Shown here one piece after another: positions 13,469 through 22,841 of a DNA stretch of 35,056 bases. The stretch's first letter is position 1, and each line of letters begins with the position of its first letter. The translations under genes and the position numbers were made by a program. Under the pieces are notes generated by a model that did not search any database, was not told where the DNA came from, and saw nothing but the letters and a program-made list of their open reading frames with translations. Location: the NCBI GenBank assembly GCA_000437275.1, contig FR899728.1, forward strand, positions 9,274-44,329, read 5' to 3'. The DNA is from Clostridium sp. CAG:411 (GTDB lineage Bacteria > Bacillota > Clostridia > Lachnospirales > Lachnospiraceae).

Positions 13469-15313
13469 ATGTCGTCAATAGAAAAACAAAGGTCAAGAAA
13501 ACGGACAAGGAATCTTTTTGTAAGTGTAATTAGTTCGAATTTGAAGCGACCAGAGAAATTGACAGTTAGCGAGTGGGCTGAAAAATACAGAATACTCGAC
13601 GAAACAAGCAACTTTTCTGGTAAATGGTCTAATGATATAACGCCTTATCTAGTTGGAATTATGGATGCATTTAACGATCCTTATATTCAGGAAATAAATT
13701 TTTGCAAGCCAACGCAAGTTGGCGGAACAGAAGCTATGCTAAACATGCTTGGCTGGACAATCACACAAAATCCATCTCCAACAATGATAATTTATCCAGA
13801 TGATGATTTAGCAAAAGATACATCCAATGACAGATTGAAGCCGTCTCTTACAAAAACAAAAGAGATAAATGATAGATTTTACAGAAATTCTTCAAAAGAA
13901 TTAAATTTAAAATTTCGTGGAATGTCAATCTATCTAAGAGGATCACACTCTCCTGGAAAACTTGCATCAAAAGCAATAAAATATTTGCTTTTCGATGAAA
14001 TTGACAAAATGGATGGCGCTAGCAAGAAAGAAGCATCGCCTTATAAGCTGGCAAAAGAAAGAACAAAAACATTTAACTATTCGAGAAAGATATATACCTG
14101 CTCTACGCCAACATTAAAAACAAATTACGTTTGGAGAATACATGAAGATGCAGACGAGCAAAGAAATTATTTTGTTCCATGTCCTCATTGTGGCGAATTT
14201 TTTACGTTTAAGTGGAAACAAATAAAATTTGATAATGAAGACGGAATGACAAATGAAGAAAGAGCAAAAACGGCAATATATGTTTGTGAACATTGCGGCT
14301 GCTTTATTACTGATAAAGATAAAATAAAAATGCTGCGAGCTGGAGAATGGCGAGATGTAAAAGGCACCTGCACTGGAAAAGCGCGGAAGGTGTCCTTTTG
14401 GTTAAATGCATTATATTCCAGATTTTTAACATGGCATGATATTGCTCTCGAATTTTTAAACAGTAAAGATGATCCGGAAGAATTGCAAAACTTTGTAAAT
14501 TCATGGCTGGCAGAGCCATGGGAGGATACAAAGCTAAAAACAAGCACAGAGCTTGTATTAGAAAGACAAACAGAGCTTCCTGCATTAATGGTTCCGCCAT
14601 GGACAAAAATATTGACGGGTGGAGTAGATGTCCAAGAAAACTGTTTATATTATTCGATTCGCGCCTGGGGAAATTTTTTGACATCACAAAACATTGCTCA
14701 CGGACAAGTTTTCTCGTTAAATGAGATTGAACAGGTAATGAATTTGGCTTATTACAAAGAAAATAAAGATCAAATGGTTGTTGCACTGTGTTTGATTGAT
14801 TCTGGTTACAATGCGGACGAAGTTTACGATTTCTGCGCAAGAAATTCGGACTGGGCTTTGCCAGTCAAAGGATCGAGTAATCCTATGCAATCTCATTTTA
14901 AGTTTTCAACCGTAAACAAAAGTACATCGAAGGCGCACGGTATGAATCTTGTTATTGTTGATGGTGGAAAATACAAAGATATGATAGCGTCAAGAATGCG
15001 CAAAGAAAACGGAACTGGAAGCTGGATGGTATACGCAGATTGTGATGAAGAATATGCGACACAAGTAACAGCGGAACATAAAGTTTCCGTAAAAAAAGGC
15101 GGGAAAAGTCAGTTAGTATGGGTTCAAAAGACGTCACACGCAGATAATCATTATTTGGATACAGAAGTATATTGTATAGCTGCCGCTGATACGCTTGGAG
15201 CCAGAATGTTTCATTTGCAAGATACAGCGATAGATGAGGAAGTTGCACCAGTGCAACAAGAAGAAAGAGAAGAAAACTGGATAAAAAGTAACGAAAGTTG
15301 GATTGGAGGCTAA
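13469..15313 (+). CDS. Terminase large subunit (GpA family)
   Basis: 614 aa from ATG 13469, with AAGGTG 7 nt upstream (TTG 13463 is too close). It is the packaging motor and maturation nuclease. The ATPase has a GpA-type Walker A region KPTQVGGTEAM (80-90) and Walker B YLLFDEIDK (172-180). A zinc-binding pair follows (CPHCGEFF and CEHCGC). The nuclease half has GVDVQ, LIDSGY and the C-terminal DTEVYCIAAAD. The last ~25 residues are an acidic tail holding VAPVQ (592-596), encoded by palindrome copy 3; such a tail is not needed for the fold and could be an acquired extension. Confidence 0.95.
   Translation: MSSIEKQRSRKRTRNLFVSVISSNLKRPEKLTVSEWAEKYRILDETSNFSGKWSNDITPYLVGIMDAFNDPYIQEINFCKPTQVGGTEAMLNMLGWTITQNPSPTMIIYPDDDLAKDTSNDRLKPSLTKTKEINDRFYRNSSKELNLKFRGMSIYLRGSHSPGKLASKAIKYLLFDEIDKMDGASKKEASPYKLAKERTKTFNYSRKIYTCSTPTLKTNYVWRIHEDADEQRNYFVPCPHCGEFFTFKWKQIKFDNEDGMTNEERAKTAIYVCEHCGCFITDKDKIKMLRAGEWRDVKGTCTGKARKVSFWLNALYSRFLTWHDIALEFLNSKDDPEELQNFVNSWLAEPWEDTKLKTSTELVLERQTELPALMVPPWTKILTGGVDVQENCLYYSIRAWGNFLTSQNIAHGQVFSLNEIEQVMNLAYYKENKDQMVVALCLIDSGYNADEVYDFCARNSDWALPVKGSSNPMQSHFKFSTVNKSTSKAHGMNLVIVDGGKYKDMIASRMRKENGTGSWMVYADCDEEYATQVTAEHKVSVKKGGKSQLVWVQKTSHADNHYLDTEVYCIAAADTLGARMFHLQDTAIDEEVAPVQQEEREENWIKSNESWIGG
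15242..15257 (+). repeat. GTTGCACCAGTGCAAC palindrome, copy 3 (intragenic)
   Basis: The same 16-bp palindrome, preceded by AA and followed by A. It encodes VAPVQ at residues 592-596 of the large terminase subunit, 19 codons before the stop, again in the same frame as the other intragenic copies. Confidence 0.9.
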
Positions 15314-15316
15314 AAA

Positions 15317-15526
15317 ATGACAACACAAGAATTACTTCAAGAAGTAGACAATGCAATCAATACAGTTCTGGTAGGCGGTCAGTCATATAAAATTGGCTCC
15401 AGACAACTAACACGAGCAGATTTGAGCGAACTGCGCACATTAAAAAAAGAATTGCAAGTACAAGTGAATGAAGAACCGTGTGAATTGTTTGGCAATACAT
15501 TTGTTTCAGTTTTTGATGGGAGGTAA
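15317..15526 (+). CDS. gpW-like head completion protein
   Basis: 69 aa. The size, the position between large terminase and portal (the lambda A-W-B order) and the pattern AINTVLVGGQSYKIGSRQLTRADLSELRTLKKEL match gpW-type proteins, which fill the portal channel after packaging and prepare tail joining. GGAGG lies just upstream of ATG 15317. Confidence 0.65.
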   Translation: MTTQELLQEVDNAINTVLVGGQSYKIGSRQLTRADLSELRTLKKELQVQVNEEPCELFGNTFVSVFDGR

Positions 15527-15528
15527 TT

Positions 15529-16998
15529 ATGAATTGGATTGACAATATTATTGGTATAGTATCTCCACGAAAAGGTTACGAAAGAGCGGTTTGGCGACAA
15601 GAATTAGAACTTACAAAAAATTATGATGCAGGAGATTACGGCAGACTAAACGCAAACTGGCGAGTGCTAAATCAAAGTGCTGAATTAACAGACAGACCAT
15701 ATAGAGACAATATAAGAGCCAGAGCAAGAGATTTAGAGCGAAATTCAGATATAATGAACTCTATAACAAGTACATTTGTGAGAAATGTAATTGGAGGAGG
15801 CTATACATTACAAGCAAGAACAAGTAGCGAAGAACTTAATGTCCAAATCGAATATTTTTGGAAATTGTGGTGCAAAAAGAAAAATTGTGATGTTACTGGA
15901 ACACAGTCATTTCAACAAATTCTTAGAATGCTTGTAAAAAGAAAAAAAATTGATGGCGGGATTTTAGTACACAAAGTTTACACGAAAGATGGATTGATAC
16001 CGTTCAAACTGCAATGTTTGGAAGTTGACGAATTAGATGCAAGCGTTATGAATGCAAAAGAAAAAGGAAACAAAGTGGTTGGCGGTATCGAAATGAATGC
16101 ATTTAATAAACCAGTCGGTTATTGGATACGGCAATATGATATTGATGGACTAGCAATGAATTTGCCAAAATACATACCTGCCAAAGATATGATCTATGTT
16201 TACAAAAAAGTGAGACCTTCACAAGTTAGAGAAATCTCCGACATGACACAAACGATGCCAAGAATCCGAGACACGAATGAATTTATGACAGCCGTTTCAG
16301 TAAAACAAAGAATAGAAGCTTGTTTGTCTGTTTTTATAAAAAAGAATGTGCCTTCTGGCAATACAATTGGACGCGGTTCGGCAATTGGAAATGAAGGAGA
16401 GAAACACAATTATCAAGGCAAGACGCTAACGCCTGGAATGATTATGAATCTAAATCCCGGCGATGAAGTACAAACGGTAAATCCAAGTGGACAGGCGGCG
16501 GATGCATCGAGTTACATAAAACTACAGCAGCGAATGATTGGCGCTGGACAAGGAGTGAGCTATGAAGCAACAAGCCGCGATATGTCCGAGGCGAATTATT
16601 CTTCTGCCAGACAAGGAGCAATTGAAGATGATTTAACATATGAAGAAGACAAAGAAAGCCTGTTACAAGTGATGGATGAAATCTATGAAACGTTTATAAT
16701 AAGCCTTGTTTTAAGTGGTTTAATTGAAATAAAAGATTTTTGGAGCAATAAGGAGGCTTATTTTGAACACACATGGATACAAGCTCCGAAGCGATGGATT
16801 GATCCGCTGAAAGAAAGTAATGCTAACAAAATTGCAATGCAAACAGGACAAAAGACGTTTAAACAAATTTGCGCTGAAAATGGTATGGATTGGCGAGAGT
16901 GCATAGACGAAATGGCAGCAGTATTGGAATATGGCAAAGAAAAAAATGTTGAGATTGGAGGTGTAATGTTTGGCGAAAAGTACAACAAACAAAAATAG
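15529..16998 (+). CDS. Portal protein (lambda gpB family)
   Basis: 489 aa. Typical lambda-family portal features are RLNANWRVLNQSAELTDRPYRDNIRARARDLERNSDI (around residues 38-75, central part quoted in words: Arg-rich segment before NSDIMNSI), the IDGGILVH strand, the LEVDELD motif and MSEANYSSARQGAIED near residue 348. It forms the dodecameric ring for DNA entry and tail attachment. The stop lies 29 nt inside the protease gene, so the two are coupled. Confidence 0.95.
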   Translation: MNWIDNIIGIVSPRKGYERAVWRQELELTKNYDAGDYGRLNANWRVLNQSAELTDRPYRDNIRARARDLERNSDIMNSITSTFVRNVIGGGYTLQARTSSEELNVQIEYFWKLWCKKKNCDVTGTQSFQQILRMLVKRKKIDGGILVHKVYTKDGLIPFKLQCLEVDELDASVMNAKEKGNKVVGGIEMNAFNKPVGYWIRQYDIDGLAMNLPKYIPAKDMIYVYKKVRPSQVREISDMTQTMPRIRDTNEFMTAVSVKQRIEACLSVFIKKNVPSGNTIGRGSAIGNEGEKHNYQGKTLTPGMIMNLNPGDEVQTVNPSGQAADASSYIKLQQRMIGAGQGVSYEATSRDMSEANYSSARQGAIEDDLTYEEDKESLLQVMDEIYETFIISLVLSGLIEIKDFWSNKEAYFEHTWIQAPKRWIDPLKESNANKIAMQTGQKTFKQICAENGMDWRECIDEMAAVLEYGKEKNVEIGGVMFGEKYNKQK

Positions 16999-17557
16999 AT
17001 TAACAAGAGTTTTGGTAGTAAATTCCATACGAGCGATTGATGGCGAAGAAAGAAAATTCAGATTAAGTTTTTCGTCAGAAGAGCCGTACAAACGCTGGTT
17101 TGGCCAAGAAATTTTAGACCATTCGGATGGATGTGCTGATCTTACTCGATTGCAGTCGATTGGATGTGTGTTATACAACCATAACAGAGATTATGTTGTT
17201 GGAAAAGTTGTAAAGGCCTGGATAGAAAATAATCGAGGAGAGGCAGAGATAGAATTTGATACAGATGAAGAATCCGAAAAGATTTATCAAAAAGTAAAAT
17301 CAGGAACGCTAAAAGGTGTGTCGGTTGGCTACATAGTCGATGTCTGGGAGGAAGTAGTATCAAACAAACAATCAAGCGACGGAAGATTTACAGGACCGTG
17401 TTCAATTGCCAAAAAGTGGAGTCCATACGAGATTTCGATTGTATCTGTTCCTGCTGACGCAACGGTTGGAGTAGGAAGAGAAATGGAAGAAACAAATAAA
17501 CAGTCGCTTTTAAATTTATACGAAAAGCAACTGCAAATAAATAAAAATAAATTATAG
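16970..17557 (+). CDS. HK97-type prohead protease (S78)
   Basis: 195 aa from TTG 16970; GGAGGTG ends 6 nt upstream and no ATG fits. Catalytic residues can be placed: His71 in LYNHNRDYVVG, Ser118 in LKGVSVGY and Glu154 in SPYEISIVSVPAD. It cleaves the scaffold/delta domain of the capsid protein during maturation. It overlaps the portal gene and is followed 11 nt later by the capsid gene, whose N-terminal coiled coil is its likely substrate. Confidence 0.9.
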   Translation: MAKSTTNKNRLTRVLVVNSIRAIDGEERKFRLSFSSEEPYKRWFGQEILDHSDGCADLTRLQSIGCVLYNHNRDYVVGKVVKAWIENNRGEAEIEFDTDEESEKIYQKVKSGTLKGVSVGYIVDVWEEVVSNKQSSDGRFTGPCSIAKKWSPYEISIVSVPADATVGVGREMEETNKQSLLNLYEKQLQINKNKL

Positions 17558-17568
17558 GAGGCATAAAA

Positions 17569-19110
17569 ATGGGACCAAAAGAAAAAAAAGAAAAGGCAAT
17601 GCTTAGACAACAAGCGATTGTAGATGCTGCAAAAAATGAGCAGAGAGATTTGACGACAGAAGAAAAAACAGAATTTGAGAATTTGCAAAGAGAAATTGAA
17701 CAGTGCGAAGAAGAATTAAAAAGAGCGCAGAGCAACCCAACAAACGCTACACAGCAAGAAAAAAATGAACAGATTGCGCAGAGAGCGGCAGCAGATGAAA
17801 GAACGAGAATTTCCGAAATCACAAGCATATGTAGAAGTTTTAACATTGAGCCAGAACAATATATTGCCGGAGAAAATACGGTTGAAGAAGTAAGACAGAT
17901 TATTCTGGATAGCCTAATGAAAACACATGAACCAGTTAATTCGAAAGGAACAGCAGATGTTACGGTAACGGCAGATACAGAAGATAAGTATAGACGAGCG
18001 GCGGCAGATGCCCTTGTTGTACGAGGCGGAGTGAACATTGAAAAGCCGGCAGAAGGTTCAAGAGAATTTATGGGAATGTCATTAAGAGACCTTGCGATTG
18101 ATACAATGGGAAGAGATGGAGCAAATACAAGTAAATTATTAAGACAGACTCCAGATCAAGTTTTGGACACATTACAAAGACAATACATGAACCCTACGGC
18201 GGCATTTCCTTCAATTTTGGATCAAGCAATTAATAAAGCTTATGTTGAAGGGCATAGAACAGCACCAGTTACATTCGATAAATGGACAAAAAAAGGCACA
18301 TTAAAAGATTTCAAGACACATGACAACAATTATCTTGCAGGACCAGCAGGAGAATTTTTGGAAGTTCCAGAGGGGGCAGAGCTAAAAGCGGATTCGCCAA
18401 AAGATGAAAAGCGTCCAACAAGAAAATTAAAAACATACGGACGCCAGTTCTCAATGACAAGACAGGCATTTATTAATGATGACATTGACTTTCTCTCTAA
18501 AATTCCTGCAAAATACGCAGCGTCAGCAAGAAAGACACTCAATAAACAATGTTGCCAAATTCTTGTAAATAATCCTGCCGTATATGACGGAACAACATTG
18601 TTCTCGACTGCACATGGCAATGTATTAGCGGAAGGAACAGGAATTACAAGAGAAGCTTTACAAAAAATGTTTCTAGGATTGCAAATGCAAAAAGATGAAT
18701 TTGGCGAAGCGATTATTATAAGACCTGCAATTATCGTTTGCCCTGTTGGATACAGTTTTGATTTTTATGCAATCTTTAACAGCGCTACGATTCAAACAAG
18801 CGATAATACACAAGCAGCCAATCCGCTGTACGCATATAGAAACAGCATTGAAGTTATAGAAGACCCTACACTAAATGTTTTGGCTGGAGCAAATGCCGCG
18901 CCTTGGTTTGTGCTTGGAGCAAAAGAAGACACAGATTTTATTGAAGTGGACTATTTGAACGGACAAGAGATTCCAACAATTCGTAGAATGGAAGCAGCTG
19001 GACAGCTTGGTTTTGTTTGGGATATTTATTTGGATTGGGGAATTACAGTAATGGACTATCGCGGAGCTGTTAAAAATCCAGGAACCACAATTACAAATCC
19101 GTTAGCGTAG
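17569..19110 (+). CDS. Major capsid protein with N-terminal scaffold domain
   Basis: 513 aa. Residues ~1-110 are a charged coiled coil, the delta/scaffold domain usually removed by the protease. The remainder has the HK97-fold pattern of phage major head proteins: GPAGEFLEVPEGAELK, KLKTYGRQFSMTRQAFINDD, KYAASARKTLNKQ, TLFSTAHGN, and a C-terminal FVWDIYLDWGITVMDYRG. The cleavage site cannot be fixed by eye. The gene order protease-capsid-decoration supports the call. Confidence 0.9.
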   Translation: MGPKEKKEKAMLRQQAIVDAAKNEQRDLTTEEKTEFENLQREIEQCEEELKRAQSNPTNATQQEKNEQIAQRAAADERTRISEITSICRSFNIEPEQYIAGENTVEEVRQIILDSLMKTHEPVNSKGTADVTVTADTEDKYRRAAADALVVRGGVNIEKPAEGSREFMGMSLRDLAIDTMGRDGANTSKLLRQTPDQVLDTLQRQYMNPTAAFPSILDQAINKAYVEGHRTAPVTFDKWTKKGTLKDFKTHDNNYLAGPAGEFLEVPEGAELKADSPKDEKRPTRKLKTYGRQFSMTRQAFINDDIDFLSKIPAKYAASARKTLNKQCCQILVNNPAVYDGTTLFSTAHGNVLAEGTGITREALQKMFLGLQMQKDEFGEAIIIRPAIIVCPVGYSFDFYAIFNSATIQTSDNTQAANPLYAYRNSIEVIEDPTLNVLAGANAAPWFVLGAKEDTDFIEVDYLNGQEIPTIRRMEAAGQLGFVWDIYLDWGITVMDYRGAVKNPGTTITNPLA

Positions 19111-19127
19111 AAAAGGAGGCGTGAAAG

Positions 19128-19460
19128 ATGAAAGCAACATTTTGGCAAAGAGGAGAGGCATTAGATTACAAGAATACAACGTCAAGCGTGATTGAAGCAA
19201 ATACCGTTGTAGCAGAAGGAAGCCTTGTTGGAGTTATTGGAACAGATATTAATCCAGGAGAAACAGGATCACTACACGTTGCCGGTGTGTTTGAAATGGT
19301 AAAGACAGCGAGCGATGAAATTAAGTTTGGAGATACCGTTTATTTTAATAAAACGGCAGGGGAAATCACAAAAACATCATCTGGCAACGCAGTGGCTGGT
19401 TATGCTGCATCAGAGGCAGGCACTACAGCTACAACAGTGTTAGTAAAATTGCTTGGATAG
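19128..19460 (+). CDS. DUF2190 capsid decoration protein
   Basis: 110 aa. The DUF2190 pattern is clear: ALDYKNTTSSVIEANTVV, LVGVIGTDINPGETGSLHVAGVF, GDTVYFNKTAGEIT, and a Gly/Ala/Thr-rich end. These are small beta-tulip-type proteins that decorate and stabilise the mature head. It has an AAGGAGG site 10 nt upstream of the ATG and lies directly after the capsid gene. Confidence 0.8.
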   Translation: MKATFWQRGEALDYKNTTSSVIEANTVVAEGSLVGVIGTDINPGETGSLHVAGVFEMVKTASDEIKFGDTVYFNKTAGEITKTSSGNAVAGYAASEAGTTATTVLVKLLG

Positions 19461-19474
19461 GAAGTGGGTAAGAT

Positions 19475-19750
19475 ATGCAAAAGCTTATAGCAATAAATTA
19501 CATTTTGTATCTATCAAAACAATACAAGCCAGGCGATGAACTTCCACAAAATGATGTAGCGATGAAAAATGCATGGTTAGAAGCTGGAACTGCAAAATTA
19601 CAGAATGATGAAAGCGTAGAAATTATAGAAGGAAAACAGAAGAAAAAAGCGAAAGCAAAGCCAGTTACAGCTCCTGCGGGCTTAACTGGCAAATCTGTGC
19701 CTAAAACAAGCGAAGATGACCTGATTGGAAAGCTACCGAAAAAGAAATGA
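19475..19750 (+). CDS. Small Lys-rich head/connector-region protein
   Basis: 91 aa. The N-terminal 50 residues include YKPGDELP, a motif often seen in small phage proteins after DUF2190. The C-terminal half is low-complexity and basic (KKKAKAKPVTAPAG and a final PKKK). The family is not firmly recognised. It overlaps the next start by 4 nt (ATGA). Confidence 0.55.
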   Translation: MQKLIAINYILYLSKQYKPGDELPQNDVAMKNAWLEAGTAKLQNDESVEIIEGKQKKKAKAKPVTAPAGLTGKSVPKTSEDDLIGKLPKKK

Positions 19751-20076
19751 ATTTCAAAGAGTTAGTGGCGCAGGACACGAAAAAAGTATTTATAAATCCG
19801 GAAGAATTTGGAGAAGAACATGAAATTGACGGAAAAACTGTAATGGTTATTATCGATAATAACGAGCAGATTGAAAGACAAAAACGTATTCCGTCAAATT
19901 CAAACGGTATTTTCTTGAAAGAAGTTCTTTTTTATGTAGCCGAGGAAAGCTTTGGAAACTTGCCAACGATTGGAAGAATTATGCGTTTTGATAAAAAAAG
20001 TTACACAGTAACAGATGCTATTAATGAAAATGGAATATTTTCGATTAGTTTAAAGGCGGTGAAGAGCAGTTGCTAA
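19747..20076 (+). CDS. Probable head-tail connector protein
   Basis: 109 aa, mostly beta with a central helix (VMVIIDNNEQIERQKR). The N-terminal DGKTVMVIIDN and late DKKSYTVTDA strands resemble small head-tail joining proteins (lambda FII / SPP1 gp16-type and phage ATL-like proteins). Position between decoration protein and gpZ supports a head-tail joining role. Assignment is by position and fold pattern only. Confidence 0.45.
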   Translation: MNFKELVAQDTKKVFINPEEFGEEHEIDGKTVMVIIDNNEQIERQKRIPSNSNGIFLKEVLFYVAEESFGNLPTIGRIMRFDKKSYTVTDAINENGIFSISLKAVKSSC

Positions 20077-20672
20077 CTTTTGAGGTAGACAAAGAACAAA
20101 TAGATACAATCGAAAAAGCATTGTCTGGAATTAAGAAAGATAGCAAGACAATATTAAAAAAGGCAATAAACAAAACTGCAAAAGAGGCAAGAAAACAGTT
20201 AGCTAAAACCGCCAAAGAAACATATGCGGTTAAAATTTCAGGCTTTAACAAAAGCATGACAATAAAATCTGCAACAGTTTCAAAAACAGAGGCAATAATT
20301 AAATCAGAAGGAGAGGCTTTAGAAATTGGGAAATTTAGAGCTTCTCCTTTTCGTTATGCAAATGGAAAAGATAGGCCTAAAGAAATAAAAGCAAAAGTTT
20401 TAACAGCTAGTTCGATGAAAGCACTTGTAAAAGGAGATACAAAAGCTTTCGTAGCTAGATTTAAAAGTGGACATGTAGCAGTTGTAGAAAGGAATCCAGA
20501 TAAAAAAATGGCTTCAAATCCCAAAAAAAGTGCGTTAAAAAAATTGCTAAGTCCTTCTTTACCTCAAATGCTAGGAAATGAAAAGAAGGTTTACAACAAA
20601 ATTGAGCCACAAATAAAAGAACTGTTACAAAAAAATATAAAACAAGAAGTAGAAAGAACATTGCAGAGGTGA
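20070..20672 (+). CDS. Minor tail protein Z (gpZ) family
   Basis: 200 aa from TTG 20070, preceded by AAGGCGGTGA; the start overlaps the upstream stop by 7 nt. It is basic and helical at the N-terminus (Lys-rich, residues 20-45), with the central GKFRASPFRYANGKDRP and FVARFKSGHVAVVER segments typical of lambda gpZ-like proteins, which act at the head-proximal end of the tail. The next gene starts 4 nt after it. Confidence 0.7.
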   Translation: MLTFEVDKEQIDTIEKALSGIKKDSKTILKKAINKTAKEARKQLAKTAKETYAVKISGFNKSMTIKSATVSKTEAIIKSEGEALEIGKFRASPFRYANGKDRPKEIKAKVLTASSMKALVKGDTKAFVARFKSGHVAVVERNPDKKMASNPKKSALKKLLSPSLPQMLGNEKKVYNKIEPQIKELLQKNIKQEVERTLQR

Positions 20673-20676
20673 GAAA

Positions 20677-21138
20677 ATGACACCACAAAATTTGCAAGAT
20701 GAAATCAAAGAAATGCTTATAGAAGTGTCAAAAGATATTACTTGGAAAAATCTAGATGGAGATCAAACGAATTTAGAAATCTTTAAGCAGAATTTACCAA
20801 AAAAAGAAACAGATGAAGATGATCCGTTTCCATATTGCATAATTCGACTTATAGATGGAAGTCATAATGCAATAAATGATGCAGAAAATAAAATCAGGGT
20901 ATTATTGATTTTCGGAATACATGACAATGCAGAAGAAAATCAAGGAGATATTATGCTTAATCTAATCAACAGGATTGTTATTAGATTAAGTGAAAACAAT
21001 GTGTTGAAGACTTTTTATCAAGTCGGAAAAATTGAATGGGTAATTGATGATGAAGACACTTATCCATATTTTTTTGGTGGAATGACACTTGAATTTGCGC
21101 CAGCGCACATACAAAGAAGGAGTGATATATTTATATGA
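20677..21138 (+). CDS. Tail terminator-like protein
   Basis: 153 aa. The acidic DEDDPFPYCIIRLIDG segment, an alternating beta strand (IRVLLIFGIHDN), a long helix (GDIMLNLINRIVIRLSEN) and the final YPYFFGGMTLEFAPA match the tail-completion/terminator fold (lambda gpU-type). Such a protein caps the tube and sheath at the head-proximal end. Position between gpZ and sheath fits. Confidence 0.65.
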   Translation: MTPQNLQDEIKEMLIEVSKDITWKNLDGDQTNLEIFKQNLPKKETDEDDPFPYCIIRLIDGSHNAINDAENKIRVLLIFGIHDNAEENQGDIMLNLINRIVIRLSENNVLKTFYQVGKIEWVIDDEDTYPYFFGGMTLEFAPAHIQRRSDIFI

Positions 21139-21389
21139 CTGTAAATGCAAAAAAAAGAAAAGAATCATTTGCGTACATCGGACCTACAATAAAAAACAAG
21201 ATCGATGAAGGAACTATTTTTACAAATGGTTATCCGCAAATAGCTAAAGAATTAGTAGCTAGTCAGCCACTTATTCAAAAATTATTTGTGCCATTAAGCG
21301 AATACGCAGATAAGAAAAAAGAAGTTGAAACAAAAGACAGCGTTTTAAATGTTATTTATAACAGAGTAAAAAATGAAGGAGGAAAGTAA
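21135..21389 (+). CDS. Small protein upstream of tail sheath, unknown
   Basis: 84 aa, overlapping the preceding stop (ATGA). It has a mixed composition, with SFAYIGPTIKN at the N-terminus and a Lys/Glu-rich C-terminus that carries the AAGGAGG site of the sheath gene. A gene of this size just before the sheath is common in Clostridia myophages; no function is known to me. Confidence 0.6.
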   Translation: MTVNAKKRKESFAYIGPTIKNKIDEGTIFTNGYPQIAKELVASQPLIQKLFVPLSEYADKKKEVETKDSVLNVIYNRVKNEGGK

Positions 21390-21390
21390 T

Positions 21391-22827
21391 ATGTATTTTC
21401 ATGGAGCAAGAGCAACAGAAGTGCCAACGCAATACGCAAAACCTCAAACTACATTATCTGGAGTGCCGATAGTGATTGGAACGGCACCTGTGCATTTGGC
21501 AACAGAACCCAAAATAAACGAGGCGGTTTATGTAGAGAGTTATGAGGATGCAGTAAAATATCTAGGCTATTCAAATGAGTTTGAAAAGTATACTCTTTGC
21601 CAGAGCATTTTCACACATTTTATTAAATTTGGAGTAGCACCAGTTGTATTTATTAACGTTCTCGATCCTGAACAACACAAGACAGAATTGAAGGCAACAG
21701 ATTATGATGTTACAGGCAAGCAAGTGGCGATTGAACAAAAGGATGTAATTTTGGATTCTTTAATCGTGACAAACACAGAAAGCAAAGCAAAGTTAAAAAA
21801 TGGAGTAGATTATATTGCAAGCTACAAAGATGATTTAACTACTTTGATTACACTTACGACAGATGTAAAAAAAATAAATGTGTCAGGATATGTTTTAGAT
21901 GCAACACAGGTTACAGCGAGCGATGTAATTGGCGGATATAATGAGGAAACAGGAGAAGAGACAGGAACACAGCTTATCAGAACAGTATTTCCTAAATTTC
22001 AGGTTCCGCCTGGAACAATTTTAGCTCCGAAATTTTCAAAAGATAAAACTGTTGCAGCTGTATTACAGAGCAAAAGCCAAGAAATCAATGGCATGTTTAA
22101 AGCGATGGCATTGATTGACATTGATACAGCATCGGCATCTAAATACACAGACGTAGAAGCAGAAAAGAGTAATCTTGGAATAACAAGCGAGAATGCTGTT
22201 TTGCTTTGGCCACAAATGAAATACGGTGACAGCATTGTATCTTATTCTGCTGTAATGGCTGCACTGATACAGTGTGTTGATGTTAAAAACAAAGGCATTC
22301 CTGCAAAATCGCCATCAAATGAACTTTTAGGAGCGGATGCAATTTGCTTGTATGACGGAACCGAAGTAAATCTGGACGAAAAACAAGCGAATACGCTTAA
22401 TGCGATTGGAGTAGTGACGTCAACTAATTATGGCGGGTGGCGAAGCTGGGGAAATAATACAGCATGTTATCCGTCAAACACAGATCCGAAAGATAGATGG
22501 ATAAATTGCAGAAGATATTTCAATTGGAGAGAAAATAATTTTATTATTGGTGTGCATGACAAAGTAGATGGCATTCCAGATCGAAAGCAAATTGAAAATA
22601 TTGTTGAAAATGAAAATATGAAGGGCAACTCATATTCAAATGAAGGCTGTTGCGCTGGAGATAAGATTTTTTTTAATTTGTCTGAAAATCCAATTTCAAA
22701 TATTTCAGATGGAAAATTTGTATTTCATTTTATGTTAGCACCTTACACACCGATGGAATATATCGAATCAAAGTTCGAAATGGACGTAAAAACAATTGAA
22801 GCAGCATATACAGCCGCGTTTGAATAA
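21391..22827 (+). CDS. Contractile tail sheath protein
   Basis: 478 aa from ATG 21391 (AAGGAGG 8 nt upstream; the ATG at 21373 is within the previous gene and lacks a site). Family features are an N-terminal HGARATEVPT.....GVPIVIGTAPVH, the SYEDAVKYLGYS region, and the C-terminal WINCRRYFNWRENNFIIG and FVFHFMLAPYTPMEYIESKFEMD segments. It contracts to drive the tube into the cell, and shows that this is a myovirus. Confidence 0.95.
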   Translation: MYFHGARATEVPTQYAKPQTTLSGVPIVIGTAPVHLATEPKINEAVYVESYEDAVKYLGYSNEFEKYTLCQSIFTHFIKFGVAPVVFINVLDPEQHKTELKATDYDVTGKQVAIEQKDVILDSLIVTNTESKAKLKNGVDYIASYKDDLTTLITLTTDVKKINVSGYVLDATQVTASDVIGGYNEETGEETGTQLIRTVFPKFQVPPGTILAPKFSKDKTVAAVLQSKSQEINGMFKAMALIDIDTASASKYTDVEAEKSNLGITSENAVLLWPQMKYGDSIVSYSAVMAALIQCVDVKNKGIPAKSPSNELLGADAICLYDGTEVNLDEKQANTLNAIGVVTSTNYGGWRSWGNNTACYPSNTDPKDRWINCRRYFNWRENNFIIGVHDKVDGIPDRKQIENIVENENMKGNSYSNEGCCAGDKIFFNLSENPISNISDGKFVFHFMLAPYTPMEYIESKFEMDVKTIEAAYTAAFE

Positions 22828-22841
22828 AGGAGGAAATGATA

